A DNA stretch of 64,000 nucleotides from the NCBI RefSeq assembly GCF_001949145.1, contig NW_019091415.1, positions 659,129-723,128 of the forward strand, read 5' to 3'. The notes under the pieces are model-generated. The model made no database searches. It was not told where the DNA came from and saw only the letters and a list, made by a program, of their open reading frames with translations. This stretch comes from Acanthaster planci. Lineage: Eukaryota > Echinodermata > Asteroidea > Valvatida > Acanthasteridae. Positions within the stretch are counted from its first letter, which is position 1, and each line of letters starts with the position of its first letter. Made by a program: the position numbers and the translations under genes. This document shows, piece by piece, positions 12,071 through 23,533 of the stretch.

Positions 12071-12790
12071 TTTTGAAATTTAAGTTTGTATTGGAAAAAT
12101 CACCCTAAAATGTATGTGCACATACCTTGAAATTGTGATATAAGCTGGGAACTTTGTCAGAAACAGAAAAATCATATACTAGTAAATCCAAGGAGATACT
12201 GCACTGGTCTGTAGCCAAAAGTAATATGTATAAGTATATACAACTCAAGATGTCCTTCAGAGTGAAAGGGTGGCACTTTCTCACGCTTTCTTGAACTTCC
12301 TTGACATGTACATGTAGAATATAGACTTATTTGTTAAGCAAACTGAAAAACCATGCCATGAAATGATCCTTCCTTCTTTTACCTCAGGTGTTTGCACTTT
12401 TCCCATCAATTCATCTTGTCCTTGGTTTAATATGCTACATTGAATGTACATATGCTTCAACAAACCAAAAAGCTGGCTTCTGTGAACACTTTTCCTGAAA
12501 GTTGCCAAGGGCGCTGCATCATTTCCCAGGGGCACTGTACTATTTTATATATATTAAAGGACAAACTACTAGGTACCTGGTACACTTCATGTACACTACA
12601 TGTACGAGCTTGCCACTGCAACAAAAAACTCATGTCAGTCACTGAGTGAACCTTACCTTGACAGTTGCTACTATAAGAAAGCAAACAGCCTGCCATTTTG
12701 GGGGCCACATTTGAATTCAAACTTTGAGTTAGTGTATGACATGTGGTGCATTGCCATGTGTACCAACCTGCAACAGAAAGCCAACAAGCC

Positions 12791-13044
12791 ACACATGCGT
12801 AATTTCAGAATTTTGAGGTCCATTTTTTTTCATGTCCCTGTTACATCTGACATATAACTTTTTAAGTTCAGAACACATTTTCTGATTTCCAAGAGTGATG
12901 TATTAATGCAAATTACCTGCCAAACAAACAGCAATAATTTGAAAACAATTCTGGTGATATTTCCATATCAAATAACAAAGGTCAGATGGAGACCCCAAAA
13001 ATCATACTTTTGAACCCCTAATTTCTGGAATCACCCACATACAT
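12791..13044. mobile_element. Inverted-repeat MITE, copy 1
   Basis: The left end (CGTAATTTCAGAATTTTGAG) and the reverse complement of the right end (GTGATTCCAGAAATTAGGGG) match over about 25 bases. The body shares blocks with the element at 17941-18213: CATGTC(C/G)CTGTTACATCT, AGAGTGAT, ACCTGCCAAACAA, GATATTTC, CATACTTTTG. Non-coding. Confidence 0.65.
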
Positions 13045-13049
13045 GTACA

Positions 13050-13152
13050 TAATTTTTTAAGCAGTATTTTATCAATATTTTTGATATGTACATAAATTTT
13101 TCAAGCAGTACATAAATTTTCAAGCAATACATAAATTTTTTAAAGCAGTATT
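13050..13152. repeat. AT-rich tandem repeat, about 20-25 bp
   Basis: Four imperfect copies of ACATAAATTTTTCAAGCAGT, adjoining the right end of the MITE at 12791-13044. Unit length varies. Confidence 0.75.
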
Positions 13153-14449
13153 TGTGAAAATCTGGGGAAAATGGTAAAAATTTACAAAATGCTCAAATAC
13201 ACCGCATGTGGGTAAACTTGTGCATCACATGTGCTTAAATGAGCTAGACCACAAGCACAGTCAGTTTTTGAGAACTATGTTTTTAATGCAACTTCTATGA
13301 ATCTGTTTAACCAACCAGACCACAGACATTATATCTTTAAAGGTAACATCCACTTTCATAACATAGAAGTACAATTAGTTTGTGGTTGTCAGGTGAAGAT
13401 CTCACACACTTTATGATGGGATAACAACAGCAACAAAGGTAAAGGATATCTCTGGATCATAGATACATGTACACGGTATGTGTACGTGCATAAGCACAAG
13501 TACAGCTGTACCAGTAACATGGGTCCTGTGAGTATTTGGAACACTTTCCCACATGGAATTACAATCTCCAAATTTCTCATTTTTCCCAGGAGATCCACGA
13601 CGAGGCAGACATGCTGACATTTGGCTCTGTTGCAGATTTCCACATCCTACAGTATATGCTTCAGCCTGCTAAAGAGTTCCAAGCCTTACCTTGGTAACAT
13701 CACCTCAAAGGTTAACCCTACAACTCCCTTTGCTAGGAACCTTCAAACTTCCCTAAAATCTTCCATATTTTTATTCTTTGTACATGTACAGTACATGTAC
13801 ATTATGTGCAACATTGTACCATGGTAGTGGCTGTGTTCAACTTCCCAAACCTTCATGGTAATTTTGAAGGGGGACGTGGTTGCCCACACAGTTGTGAACC
13901 ATAGAAGCATTCAAGTTTAAAAAAGGAAAAAAGACAAGTGTTGCCTAATTTTAAAAGTTCATGACGAGGAACTAAAGGGGCCATTTGATCGTGAAGAGCT
14001 ACTGGAAGGAAGTCATACCAATGTCAATTGATGACCATTCCGGAAATGATTACAACTCATCTGTTTACGGATTTCCACTGGTGATGGTCACAAAATCTAA
14101 GCCTGCACATAATTATATCAACCAAATAAACGAATATGAGCATATATAACGTTATAAGAGGTAACCAGCAAAATCAAATTGGGCATGCAGTAACAACACG
14201 TAACAAATGGTGTTTGAGTGACTTGATTATAGAAAGAGCCATGCTCATGCTATGTACATGTTTATTTGGAAAAACGTGCAAGTTAACACAGAAATGTCGG
14301 TTGTTATGTACAGGTGTATATGCACATGAGTGCACAGCATTGAACTGGCTGTCGACGTATTTCCTGCATGGAACTTGATGGAAGTATACAGTCGACTCTC
14401 ATTAATACGAGGGCCTTAAGTGAAAAGTCAAATAATTTTTGGATGTTAT

Positions 14450-15556
14450 TCATCCTCATCTTCTGGCCGTGCACTGTTACGCTGATGATACACAATTGTG
14501 TGTATCCTTTAAGCTGGGTAATTCACTTAATCAAGATGCAGCTGTCTTTAGAAAGTTATATATTGGATATTCGTGAATGGTTATGTCATGATAGGTTGAT
14601 GTTAAATACTGATGAAACTGAATTCTTGGTTTTAGGGACCAAAAAAACAATTGGAAAAAGTTCATATTCCTCAAATTTCAGTTGGAATGTCTAATATCAA
14701 ACCTGCGAAATCTGTTAGAAATTTAGGGGTTTTGTTTGATTAGAGATTAACAATGGATGAACAGATAAATAAGGTATGCTCCACTGGTTTTTATTATTTG
14801 CACAATCTCAGGCGGATTAGTAAGCATCTGAGTCAACAGTCTCTTATTACCTTGACTCATGCTTTTATTACCAGTTGATTGGATTATTGTAACAGTTGGT
14901 ATTGTGGGTTACCTAAAGCACAACTTGCCAAGCATCAACGCATTCAAAATGCTGCAGCCAGATTGGTTACACATAACAATAGATTTTGTCATATTACTCC
15001 TTTCTTAGAGGAATTACATTGGTTGCCAGTTGAATTTCGAATTCAGTTTAAAATATTACTGATTGTTTTTAAATGCATTTACTGTCTTGCAACGGGTTAT
15101 TTGACTGATCTCGATATTCTTAGGACACCATCTCGGTATAATTTAAGATCATCCAATCAACTGTTGTTGGAATATCCGAGAGGCAAACGTTTGGCAACTT
15201 TGGGCAGTCGGTCATTTTTAGTTGCAGCACCACAGCTGAGGAATGTGCTTCCTGCTGATGTTAGGGATGCGGATTGTATGACGTCATTTAAAACTAAGTT
15301 CAAACACATTTGTTTAGGCAAGCTTTTCTTTTATGGTCTATTTGAGTTTGAGTTGTTTGTGTCTTGGAGGGGCTTTTTTATGTATGGTGATATTTAGTTG
15401 TATAGTTTTTAAAATTTATATTTTTAGTCAATTATTAATTGTGAACAGTAATAATTGTTAAATGTGATTTTAGTCGAGCAATTTTATCTTTGTAATGCGC
15501 TTTTGAACACTAGTGGAAAGAGCGCAATATAAGTGCATTATTATATATTATTATTA
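14450..15556 (+). pseudogene. CR1/L2-type LINE, 5'-truncated reverse transcriptase 3' end
   Basis: A decayed non-LTR retrotransposon. It starts with the RT active-site block VHCYADDTQLCVSF (about 14475-14515), then WLCHDRLMLN, EFLVLGTKK, VRNLGVLFD, LDYCNSWYCGLPK (14876 on), RIQNAAARLVT, ITPFLEELHWLPVEFRIQFKILL and FKTKFK near 15290. All of these are hallmarks of the C-terminal half of CR1/L2/Jockey-type RT proteins. Frame breaks and in-frame stops before 14750 show that it is dead; the last 172 codons are still open. The 3' end carries the L2-like tail, an AGCGCAATATAAGTGC block followed by TTATTATATATTATTATT. The upstream parts (endonuclease, first RT motifs) are missing, as expected from 5' truncation on insertion. 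Confidence 0.88.
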
Positions 15557-16492
15557 AAGTATTTTCCCCACTCGTATGTGTAGTTTGTCAATTGTACTCC
15601 TGTTGACAGGTAATGATTTTGCTTTCAAAACAATTCGAACGTATTCTTTATGAAAGTGGAATCTACCAGTTCATGTACATCTGTGATGAATAAAGAAGTG
15701 TTGTAATAAAACTTGTATGATAATTGAGAAGATCAAAGAAAAATGAGTACAGGTAAAATGTAACGTGGGGCAAACAGACTCATCACCAATCACTGTCAAA
15801 GCAATAAACCTGCACCATCGTGGTCGATGCTGCAAGAGAATGTGCAAATACGTATATTAACATTTTATTTGGTGACTGACTGCAAAGATGCAACTTTATA
15901 TACATACATAGAGAAGGAAACCAGTGAATTTTGGGGTGGGCAGTAGAGGGTGTACAGAACTTGAACGTGTAACTTTGACTTCAAGAGAGACCTTTATGGG
16001 TAAAAGCTGGAAAAAGCGCTTGTCTTAACAAAAATCTGGTATTAACCAAGCTTGCATTAAAGATGTTTTTCCTCATAAGAATGTACCCACTTAGGTCGTA
16101 ACTTAGGTCGTTTCACTACACAAGCAATACCTTATGTGTAAGCATTGCGGGAACCAGTGACAGTATGGAAATAAAGTTTTACAAGTCTTCGAAATATTTT
16201 GCCATTTTAAATGGAGTAATCAATTACAAGTTTGTAGTCAATAATAAAAAGAACACTATTAAAAGTGACCATAAAAGTGACAATAGCATGTTTGAATTGT
16301 TTGTAATAATATATTAAATAAATGAACAAACAAAACCAATTGTGCACACTATTGCGTGCCGCACATTGGCACAGGCTGACATGACCGTGCTGGTACAGCA
16401 CTGTTTGCATGTGTGAGTAGTGTTGGAGGGCAAAGATTTTACTCAAATTTCTGATTTGTGCAAGCAAATTTTGAACTTGGGCAAGCTCTTAA

Positions 16493-16751
16493 CAGGGTTC
16501 CTGCACCTAAAGGACAAATAAATTCCATGACGTTCCATGACCAAATTAGGAAAATCATGACCAAATAACGCAATTTCTTGGACTCTCCCGACTTTTAGAG
16601 TTGCAAATAAAATCATATATTTTATGCACTTATATCTAGTAACAGAAATTAAATACTGTGTTTGAAAAATTCCTTAAGTTTGCCATGACTTTAGTCATTT
16701 TTACAAATTTCCATGACTTTTTCATGACTTTTCCAGGCTGCGGGAACCCTG
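16493..16751. mobile_element. Short hAT-like inverted-repeat element
   Basis: The element begins CAGGGTTCCTGCA and ends TGCGGGAACCCTG, an inverted repeat of 13-14 bases with one mismatch. Inside, copies of CCATGAC are repeated at both ends. CAGGGTTCC ends are common among hAT-superfamily non-autonomous elements. TCTTA(A/G) on both sides could be part of a target duplication, but a clean 8-bp duplication is not visible. 259 bp, non-coding. Confidence 0.7.
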
Positions 16752-17487
16752 TCTTAGATTTATATGGAGATCAAATTAGTAATTTGCCCCTTTCCAAAGA
16801 TGCGCCCAGCGAATTAGCGTGCCACCAACCAGTTGAACCATTCATGCATGAGCTGCATGTGCATATCGCAATGCCTGCCACGCCGTTTATTGATCGCTTT
16901 GGGGGTAAAATACTGACCAACGACGGGATTTTCTTTTTTCAGAAAACATATGCATAAAAGCGTATAACGACAGGAAAAGTGGAAATTTCCCACCAAAATC
17001 GAAAAGGTTGGGAGGTCTGAATTATGCCCTCAAAATCTGCAGTTTTTGTGAGTATTATTGAGGAAAAAGATTTTGAAGGCCCAAACTGTGACTCAACCAA
17101 AGTGAACAGTAGGAGTGCTTGTCCAAAGTCCATTCATTTTTCCTTGGAACATGTATTTGCTCATCTCACAAGGTCTTTGCTGAATGAATGGGGTGATGGA
17201 TATTATTAAAAACAATCAAGTATCATTAGGCAGTTGTTGAAGGACTGCAGTTCTGCCTGTCTTCAGGTAAGTTTACAAGTTGAGAAATACGACCCTGTCT
17301 AACATGCTGTACAGTAGTTTACACCCTGGACTAAGCTGTACTGTCTTTGCTGAAACATGATGATGAGTTATGACGGGGAGTCATCTACTGGGCTGGTATA
17401 ATTCAGCCAGGTACAATGATGTGAAAGGACCATCACTGGGGTAATGGGTGAGGGGGTGGAGGGGAGGGGTGGCTTATCCATACCTAC

Positions 17488-17674
17488 CTACATCCACACC
17501 AGCGACTCCAAAGCCTCTAGGCTCCTGCCTCATGTCTAAGTCTACATTGTTGATGACAAGTCTCTCCACGCAGCCCGAGAATCCAGTCCCAATACCAGTT
17601 TGGCTGATTGCTGTGTAGTTACTGTGGCCACCAAGGTAGAGGGGGCTACGGAGAGTTAGCTTGGAGTATAATCC
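17488..17674 (-). CDS. EGFLAM: Pikachurin-like exon 5: laminin G 1, C-terminal part
   Basis: Acceptor CTCCTCCAG, donor G|GTAGGT. Residues 304-365 contain LYLGG, a sequon (NYT) and FSGCVERLVINN, the signature end of an LG domain. The cysteine here (FSGC) should pair with Cys 368 at the start of the next exon. A second GTAGGTATGG donor lies four bases downstream; only the first one keeps the frame with the next exon, where G+GG gives Gly 366. The end, VAGVDVG followed by ECSSG, matches the pikachurin LG1-to-EGF junction as I remember it. Confidence 0.94.
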
Positions 17675-17940
17675 CTGGAGGAGAAAAAGCAAATGCATTC
17701 AAATACAAAATGACCACCTGTCAATTCAATTAAACTAATTTAACCTGTAGAATATGATTTATAATTATTGAATGGAGTAAAACAAAATGCATGAGCACTT
17801 ACAGCCTGTGATTACTGAAATATTTGTTTACTGCATATCCACTACTACATGTACTTTTCTGCTCACAATGAAACTACAATTGTGCATTCCCTGAAAACCC
17901 TCTCAGCTCCCCAGGGAACAAAAACTGCAGCTGCAGGTGT

Positions 17941-18213
17941 CATGTGGGTCATTCTGTAAAATTAGGTGTACAATTCTTTTCATGTCGCTGTTACATCTAA
18001 CGACTGATTTTATAAGTTTAGCACATAGTCTTTAATTTCTAAGAGTGATTAAGTAATGCAAAATACCTGCCAAACAAGTGATGCAGTTTAAGTCCAATTC
18101 AACGATATTTCTATATGTACCAGTATGTCAATTTCCACAGGTTGGGTGTAACAGGGACACCAAAACTTTCATACTTTTGGACCTCAAATTTATAGAATGA
18201 CATACACACGTGT
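17941..18213. mobile_element. Inverted-repeat MITE, copy 2
   Basis: Same family and orientation as 12791-13044. The left end GGGTCATTCTGTAAAATTAG and the reverse complement of the right end ATGTCATTCTATAAATTTGA form terminal inverted repeats. The interior blocks are shared with the first copy at roughly three bases in four by eye. Non-coding. Confidence 0.68.
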
Positions 18214-19177
18214 TTGTCAACACCTTTAATAATGGACCTTTTATTGCCCTGCTATTGTTCACACAAGTTTCATTTTCTGTGTAGGGCTCCCTTTGACACT
18301 GGCTTTTTTGTTCAAAGTTCATAAATGAATGTGGATGAATACTCAACCCAATAGTTGTGGGGACAATCACAGCCTTCCTCAATGGGATAAACACACATAC
18401 TGAAAAACATAGCATCCAAAACATGGTTAAACATTTCTCATCAGTAGAAACTGTCTTGTCAACATGTGTTGGCCAAGATGGGTAGGCCTTCATTGCTTTG
18501 AGGAAGCAATTGCTTTTGTCAGGAAAGTTGGAACCGTGTTAATTTGTCCCCATAATGCTTTTGGTCCCCATATCCTCTATGTTTCAAAATGTGTTGTCCC
18601 CATAATCTGGAAACAACTATGTGTGATCACTCAGCATTACATAAAGGCTTTTCCCGATCGACAAAAACTTGGGGGTGTCCCCGGGACGAAGGGGGGTGAA
18701 ACTAAGCTAGGTTTCACACTTGAAATTCTCAACCCCTCCACCCCCAACCAGCCATCCCTGAGACTGCTCTTGAGTTGAACTCATTCTACATGTAAGAATG
18801 AGTGTTGTGGGAAACAAGAGCATACTAATCAAAATATCCATTAAACCCACTAACTCTTATCTGAACCATACTTAGTGTCCTCACCAAACCTCATCAATCA
18901 GAAATGGGCATGTTCAAGACTTACAGCCAATAAGGTTTCTGTGAATTTCCTTTCTGGCAGAATGAATAAAAAGGACACCTATTCTGGTCTTCAATATGCT
19001 TTTGTTTGTCTTGCATTCCAAAATACCTTGGTGACAAACTGCTCTTTGAGAGAAACTCAGGGGACACATTTAAACTCAATTAGCCAAATTCAATTAACAG
19101 CATCTTCATGGACTTATCTGAGATGCATGAATTGTAAAAGGTGGTCCAAGATGGTAACATTAGAAAATGGTCTACAA

Positions 19178-19410
19178 GGGTACATGTACATGTATGGTTG
19201 TACATGCCTATTATTAGTACACATACCGTATACATGTACAATGTACCTGCACAGCGCATATCATTACCTGACATAGCAAGGGTTATGGTTACATCCATGG
19301 GTTACGACATGTACAGGTACATACATGTACATTGTACACTGTACATACTAGTACATGCACATGTACATGTATATACAGTATATGTACATGTACACGCGCA
19401 TGTCTTCACA
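19178..19410. repeat. TACATG-rich tract
   Basis: The densest run of ACATGTAC-type strings in the window, in several registers (for example 19181-19193 and 19317-19395). Similar short clusters occur throughout. The alternating, self-complementary sequence makes open frames such as 19080-19298 that are not genes. Confidence 0.9.
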
Positions 19411-20270
19411 ATACAGGTTCCTTCACCAACAAAGTCTGAAGATCAAATACTATGCAAAGTGGCAACATGCCTTGAATTTTGCAGAACATCATGATACTTG
19501 TATTTCGAAGTCAGCACAAAAAGCTTCTACAAGTCCAAAGCAAAGGATTTGGTTCCTTGTGTCTGCTTGCTCATTTTGAACATTTACATGAACATGTAGC
19601 AGACAACTTTTTGTAGAATATTTTTCTTTTAAGGTGATGTTCATTTAATATCCCATTTCTCTCAACATTTGCTACAAAACAAATCTTCTTGTAATGAAAA
19701 TGTTCATGATGAGAAAGGTCATACCCAAGTTATTTAAAGTTCTTGAAAAAGCTTATTCTCAGTTACACTCAACATTCAAATGGGTAAAGCGAGAGCATAT
19801 TCAAATGTCTATATTCCCCATCACATGCCATAGAACATCACTAAGCAGGTAACTACATGTAAAACGGTCTAATCTACTGTTGAGGCATTGACAAGGAATA
19901 TTAAAAGAGAATGTCTTGAAACTAATCAAATTCTGCACAGATCTTTACCTTCATCCTCTCGTGCTACAGACATCTAGCAATATATGACAAGATTTAAGAT
20001 GAAGTTTAATTAAAGAAAACAGCATTAGTTGACAGGCATTGGTGGCTGCAGTCAAATCAAATATGGCATTCTCTGACCTGCATATAAGACTGTAATTTGT
20101 AAGTACAGGTAGATTCTCTGAGATTCCCTCAGTGTGTTTAATGTGGTATACACATATTTGGGAACACTAAGAAAATCACCTGACCCAAAGAGAAATTGCA
20201 AGTACATTTATTTAAAAAATAAGTGTAATTTAAAAAGAAAACTTCCATTCTAGAAAACAATGCGACAAAC

Positions 20271-20418
20271 CTTTGACTTTCCCTTGACTGGTTTTTCTTC
20301 ATCCACTTGGATCCAGCCATCCCAGTTATCTCGATTGATGGTCACTGTATGCCACTTACCAAGGGATACTGTGACAGAGCTGGTGATGATACCCGGTGCT
20401 GTTCCTCCAAGATCGTAA
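20271..20418 (-). CDS. EGFLAM: Pikachurin-like exon 4: laminin G 1, middle part
   Basis: The exon lies between GATGTAG and AAG|GTTTGTC and encodes residues 255-303 in phase 0 at its end. It carries the YDLG turn, the SLGKWHTV strand found in nearly every LG domain (Trp-His after a Gly-Lys), and IQVDEEKPVKGKS. It has no methionine-initiated open frame of its own, so simple ORF calling misses it; it was found by reading the reverse complement and matching the flanking splice phases. The fit to LG1 is strong: the preceding exon ends in the strand before this turn and the following exon starts with GLYSKLTL. Confidence 0.93.
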
Positions 20419-22165
20419 CTACATCAAAGAAAGAAGAAGATTCATTATGGCTTTTAACTGGTGTATATAAATGTATACATGCATGGGCTACAAACTGCAC
20501 GCTGTTTCCACATACACAATAGACATGATTCATTACAACCCATGGAACATTTTGTATGATTCATACAGCGTATCTCCAGGCTGAAGCACATGTATCCTAC
20601 ACATAATGTTGAAATCAAGTGCATACATGTATGTGTACATTTTCACACCTTTTAACCAAAATCTGAAAACTCATGAGTCAGTTTGTTATCATCATTATGA
20701 AACATGATATGCAGTGCAGTGGCAAAGTAACAAATGGCATACATGTAGATGTATATTGCATTTGTTTGTCTTCACGATACAGGTCATTAACATGTACCTT
20801 GACTGTTGGACATATCTGATACCATCACTTGAGATGGAGACTAGATAGTGCTATTAAACAAAGAGCAAGTCTAGGAAAACATTCCACAGACAGCTCCAGT
20901 TTCTGCAGCAAGACATGTCCTGCTGGAATATTGTGTGTGGTAATATGACTTTGATATTGATCTACACGTTTAGGTCTTTTTTCAGTTACAATAAATGACA
21001 CACTTTCAAAAAAGTCTGAACAAAATTGCTCTGTAGATCACAGCCTGAGTTTGTTTTGTAGTAATCCTAAGTCAAGATGGATTTGTTAACTGTCCTCAAA
21101 GCACGTGTCTTAAACCTTCTATAGTGAAATTAACTTATTTTCCCTTAGAATTTTGGAGGAGCATATCAGTGAATATATGACATTTCACTTTCTTAGTTGT
21201 GATCCACCAGTGCTACTGGTATGTGCAGCCTGCACAATTACACAATGATACCACAAGAAGTTTCACCATTTTACATTTCGTATTCTATGAACGACAGCAT
21301 TATTGATTTGTTTGTGCATTTCTACAAACAAGACACTTATAATGTACATGTACACAGGTTTTGTACAGTAGCGACACACTGGTAGAAGCCTTAGGGATGA
21401 AAAATTCACTAAAACTAGATGTATTCAATTTTCAGGTTTTTCAGTACGACACTACATGTACATGTAAGTCCACTCAAAGCCAATCAATGTACATTAGAGC
21501 TCACTACATACACATTAAACTTATAAAACTGGCCATGTTTGTATAGTACATGTTAGTATACACTGTAGTTGTGTATTAGGAAACTGCGTAATACTTCAGG
21601 GAGTCATTCTGAATCTACAAGTGGATTATTTCTCTTCTTGCACCTCTGCTAAGAAGAGTTCCTGAAAGCTTGGGCACCTCAGGGACATTACCCTTGCCCC
21701 AGAACTGTAGAGGGGTCTAGTTCATACTCAGTTAACTTCTGTTAATGCTATTCCTGCCCTAATCTTCAAAGGAGCAAGACCAATAAATTTTCTTTGATCG
21801 TTAGCGCTGCCAATTTAATTTCTTCCAGATGGTAATCATTTTGGTCTATGCACGTGCATGTCTATTTACAGATAAGTGTAAATATATATGCAGCATTATT
21901 ATGTTTCAGGAAAACATTTCCCTAAAATTTGTGATAATGGTGGAATGCTCTTCCCTTTCTTCATTGAGTAACCCTGAAACGTCTGGACTCAAAGGTGCAA
22001 CTAAAGTATTCTTTTTATGCTGCTCGTATGGGATTCACGTAACAACTACAACAATGGACACACATCATCCAGCTGTTTCATTTTTTGTCCCACAATTTGT
22101 TTCCTCTAAGTGGTTATACAATATTTGGTAATTCCACTTAGATTTCTAGACACCAGATAGTCATA

Positions 22166-22920
22166 TTTTGCAAGTCCAAGTTAAGTCACAAGTCATTACA
22201 TGCATGCAAGTCCAAGTCAAGTCACAAGTCATTAGGCCCAGTCAGCAGTCAAGTCACAAGTCATTTGGTCACAGGGCAAGTCAACTCAAGTCATGTCACA
22301 AGTCATTCTGTCTAAACGCAAGTCAAGTCACAAGTCTGTCCAAGTACAAGTCAAGCTGCACATTATTTTGTCCAGCTGTAATAAGCAAACGAACCAGGCA
22401 TCAACTTACGAAGTTACGAGTTATGAATTTCTGAACACCTTTTCTCTAATTGTTTTGACAATGCCTCCTTAATTCCCATTTTCACTTGTGTTGTAAATTT
22501 ACTATTCTTGCAGTTTATCACATATATGTCGTATACTGGACCTCTGTTTAATTTAATAAATGTTCTTTGTGGGGTGGAAATAAGCGGGGAGATGAAATGA
22601 TGACATATTGACGGCCCTGTTTATCCTAGTCACGCATCAACGCAGAGCATAGCAGCATATGCGTGCTGCCCTGATCAATAGCTGCAGCTGGATGAAGTAG
22701 AAGCCACGCAAGCCGAAGTCCTTTTTATGCACGTTAGGCATAAACTGAATAGCTTAATTAAAAATATATGGAGCCGGTCGAGTAGCGTCTGACTTGGGTT
22801 GGTAACAAGTCATTTTTTGCAAGTCCAAGTCAAGTCACAAGTCAAAGCTGGTATTTACAAGTCAAGTCACAAGTTATAAAAATAGCGACTCAAGTCCAAG
22901 TCACATGACTCGAGTCAGTA
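22166..22920. repeat. AAGTC-motif array, two blocks around a unique core
   Basis: 22166-22370 and 22798-22920 are made of CAAGTCAAGTCACAAGTCATT-like strings, in the same direction in both blocks. The core between them is ordinary sequence. Related short array at 61945-62050. The layout suggests a repeat-ended element rather than a simple satellite. Confidence 0.75.
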
Positions 22921-23501
22921 ACTCTGCTAGACACAGATAAAAGCACAATTGCAAAGTCTACATCATGTGGTAGCAGGAATGTATCTATTTTACACACAGA
23001 ACAAACTAGTGTATAAAATGAAATCATTAGAAATCAACATCATCACTGCACAGTGCACTCAACATGTACAAAACTCTCCAACATTGTCAACCTAAGCAAG
23101 CCTTAGGACTCTGCTTGGAAGCCCAGTTGGTCATTACTTTCAACACCAGGAATACAGAGGACCACACTTTCTCAGTTGCTAGCCCCCAAACACAACTCTC
23201 TCCCCATCAACATATCTATTGATCAGTCTGAAATTTATTGATTTGATTTCATTTATTCCAAGTTCTGTTCATTTGCTCACAGCACTTAAAACTCTTTGAC
23301 AAAAGCAATAAATGAATATCTCTTGATGTCTTTGAGCATACATATTTCTTAGGAATGGACAGAATGAATCATTCACTCCACAACTCCCTCCAAACACTGA
23401 AGAAAATTTTAGGAATGCCAGCAAGCAAGTCTGATGAAACTTCCCCTTAATGAACTTTACTGCTATGAACGAGGCCAGTGCTATGAGTTAATGACAGATT
23501 T

Positions 23502-23533
23502 ATTAGGCTGAGGTACATGTACCACAGCCTAAT
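23502..23533. repeat. 32-bp near-perfect palindrome
   Basis: ATTAGGCTG at 23502 and its complement CAGCCTAAT at 23525 flank a GGTACATGTACC centre; only one base pair is mismatched. It would extrude as a cruciform or give a short RNA hairpin. Confidence 0.85.

Larger units (their letters stand above)
9037..17487. other. Intron 5
   Basis: 8451 bp and the most element-rich intron: repeat-filled inverted-end element (9400-10050), Penelope-associated fragment (11985), MITE copy 1 (12791), AT tandem repeat (13050), LINE 3' end (14450-15556) and hAT-like element (16493). 10051-11984 and 15557-16492 hold nothing I recognise. Confidence 0.8.
17675..20270. other. Intron 4
   Basis: 2596 bp. Holds MITE copy 2 (17941-18213) and the TACATG-rich tract (19178-19410). 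The rest is unremarkable. Confidence 0.8.

Noticed and set aside
22166-22920. CRISPR-like array
   Set aside because: Repeats of about 10-20 bp with no constant unit and no regular spacers, in a eukaryotic intron.
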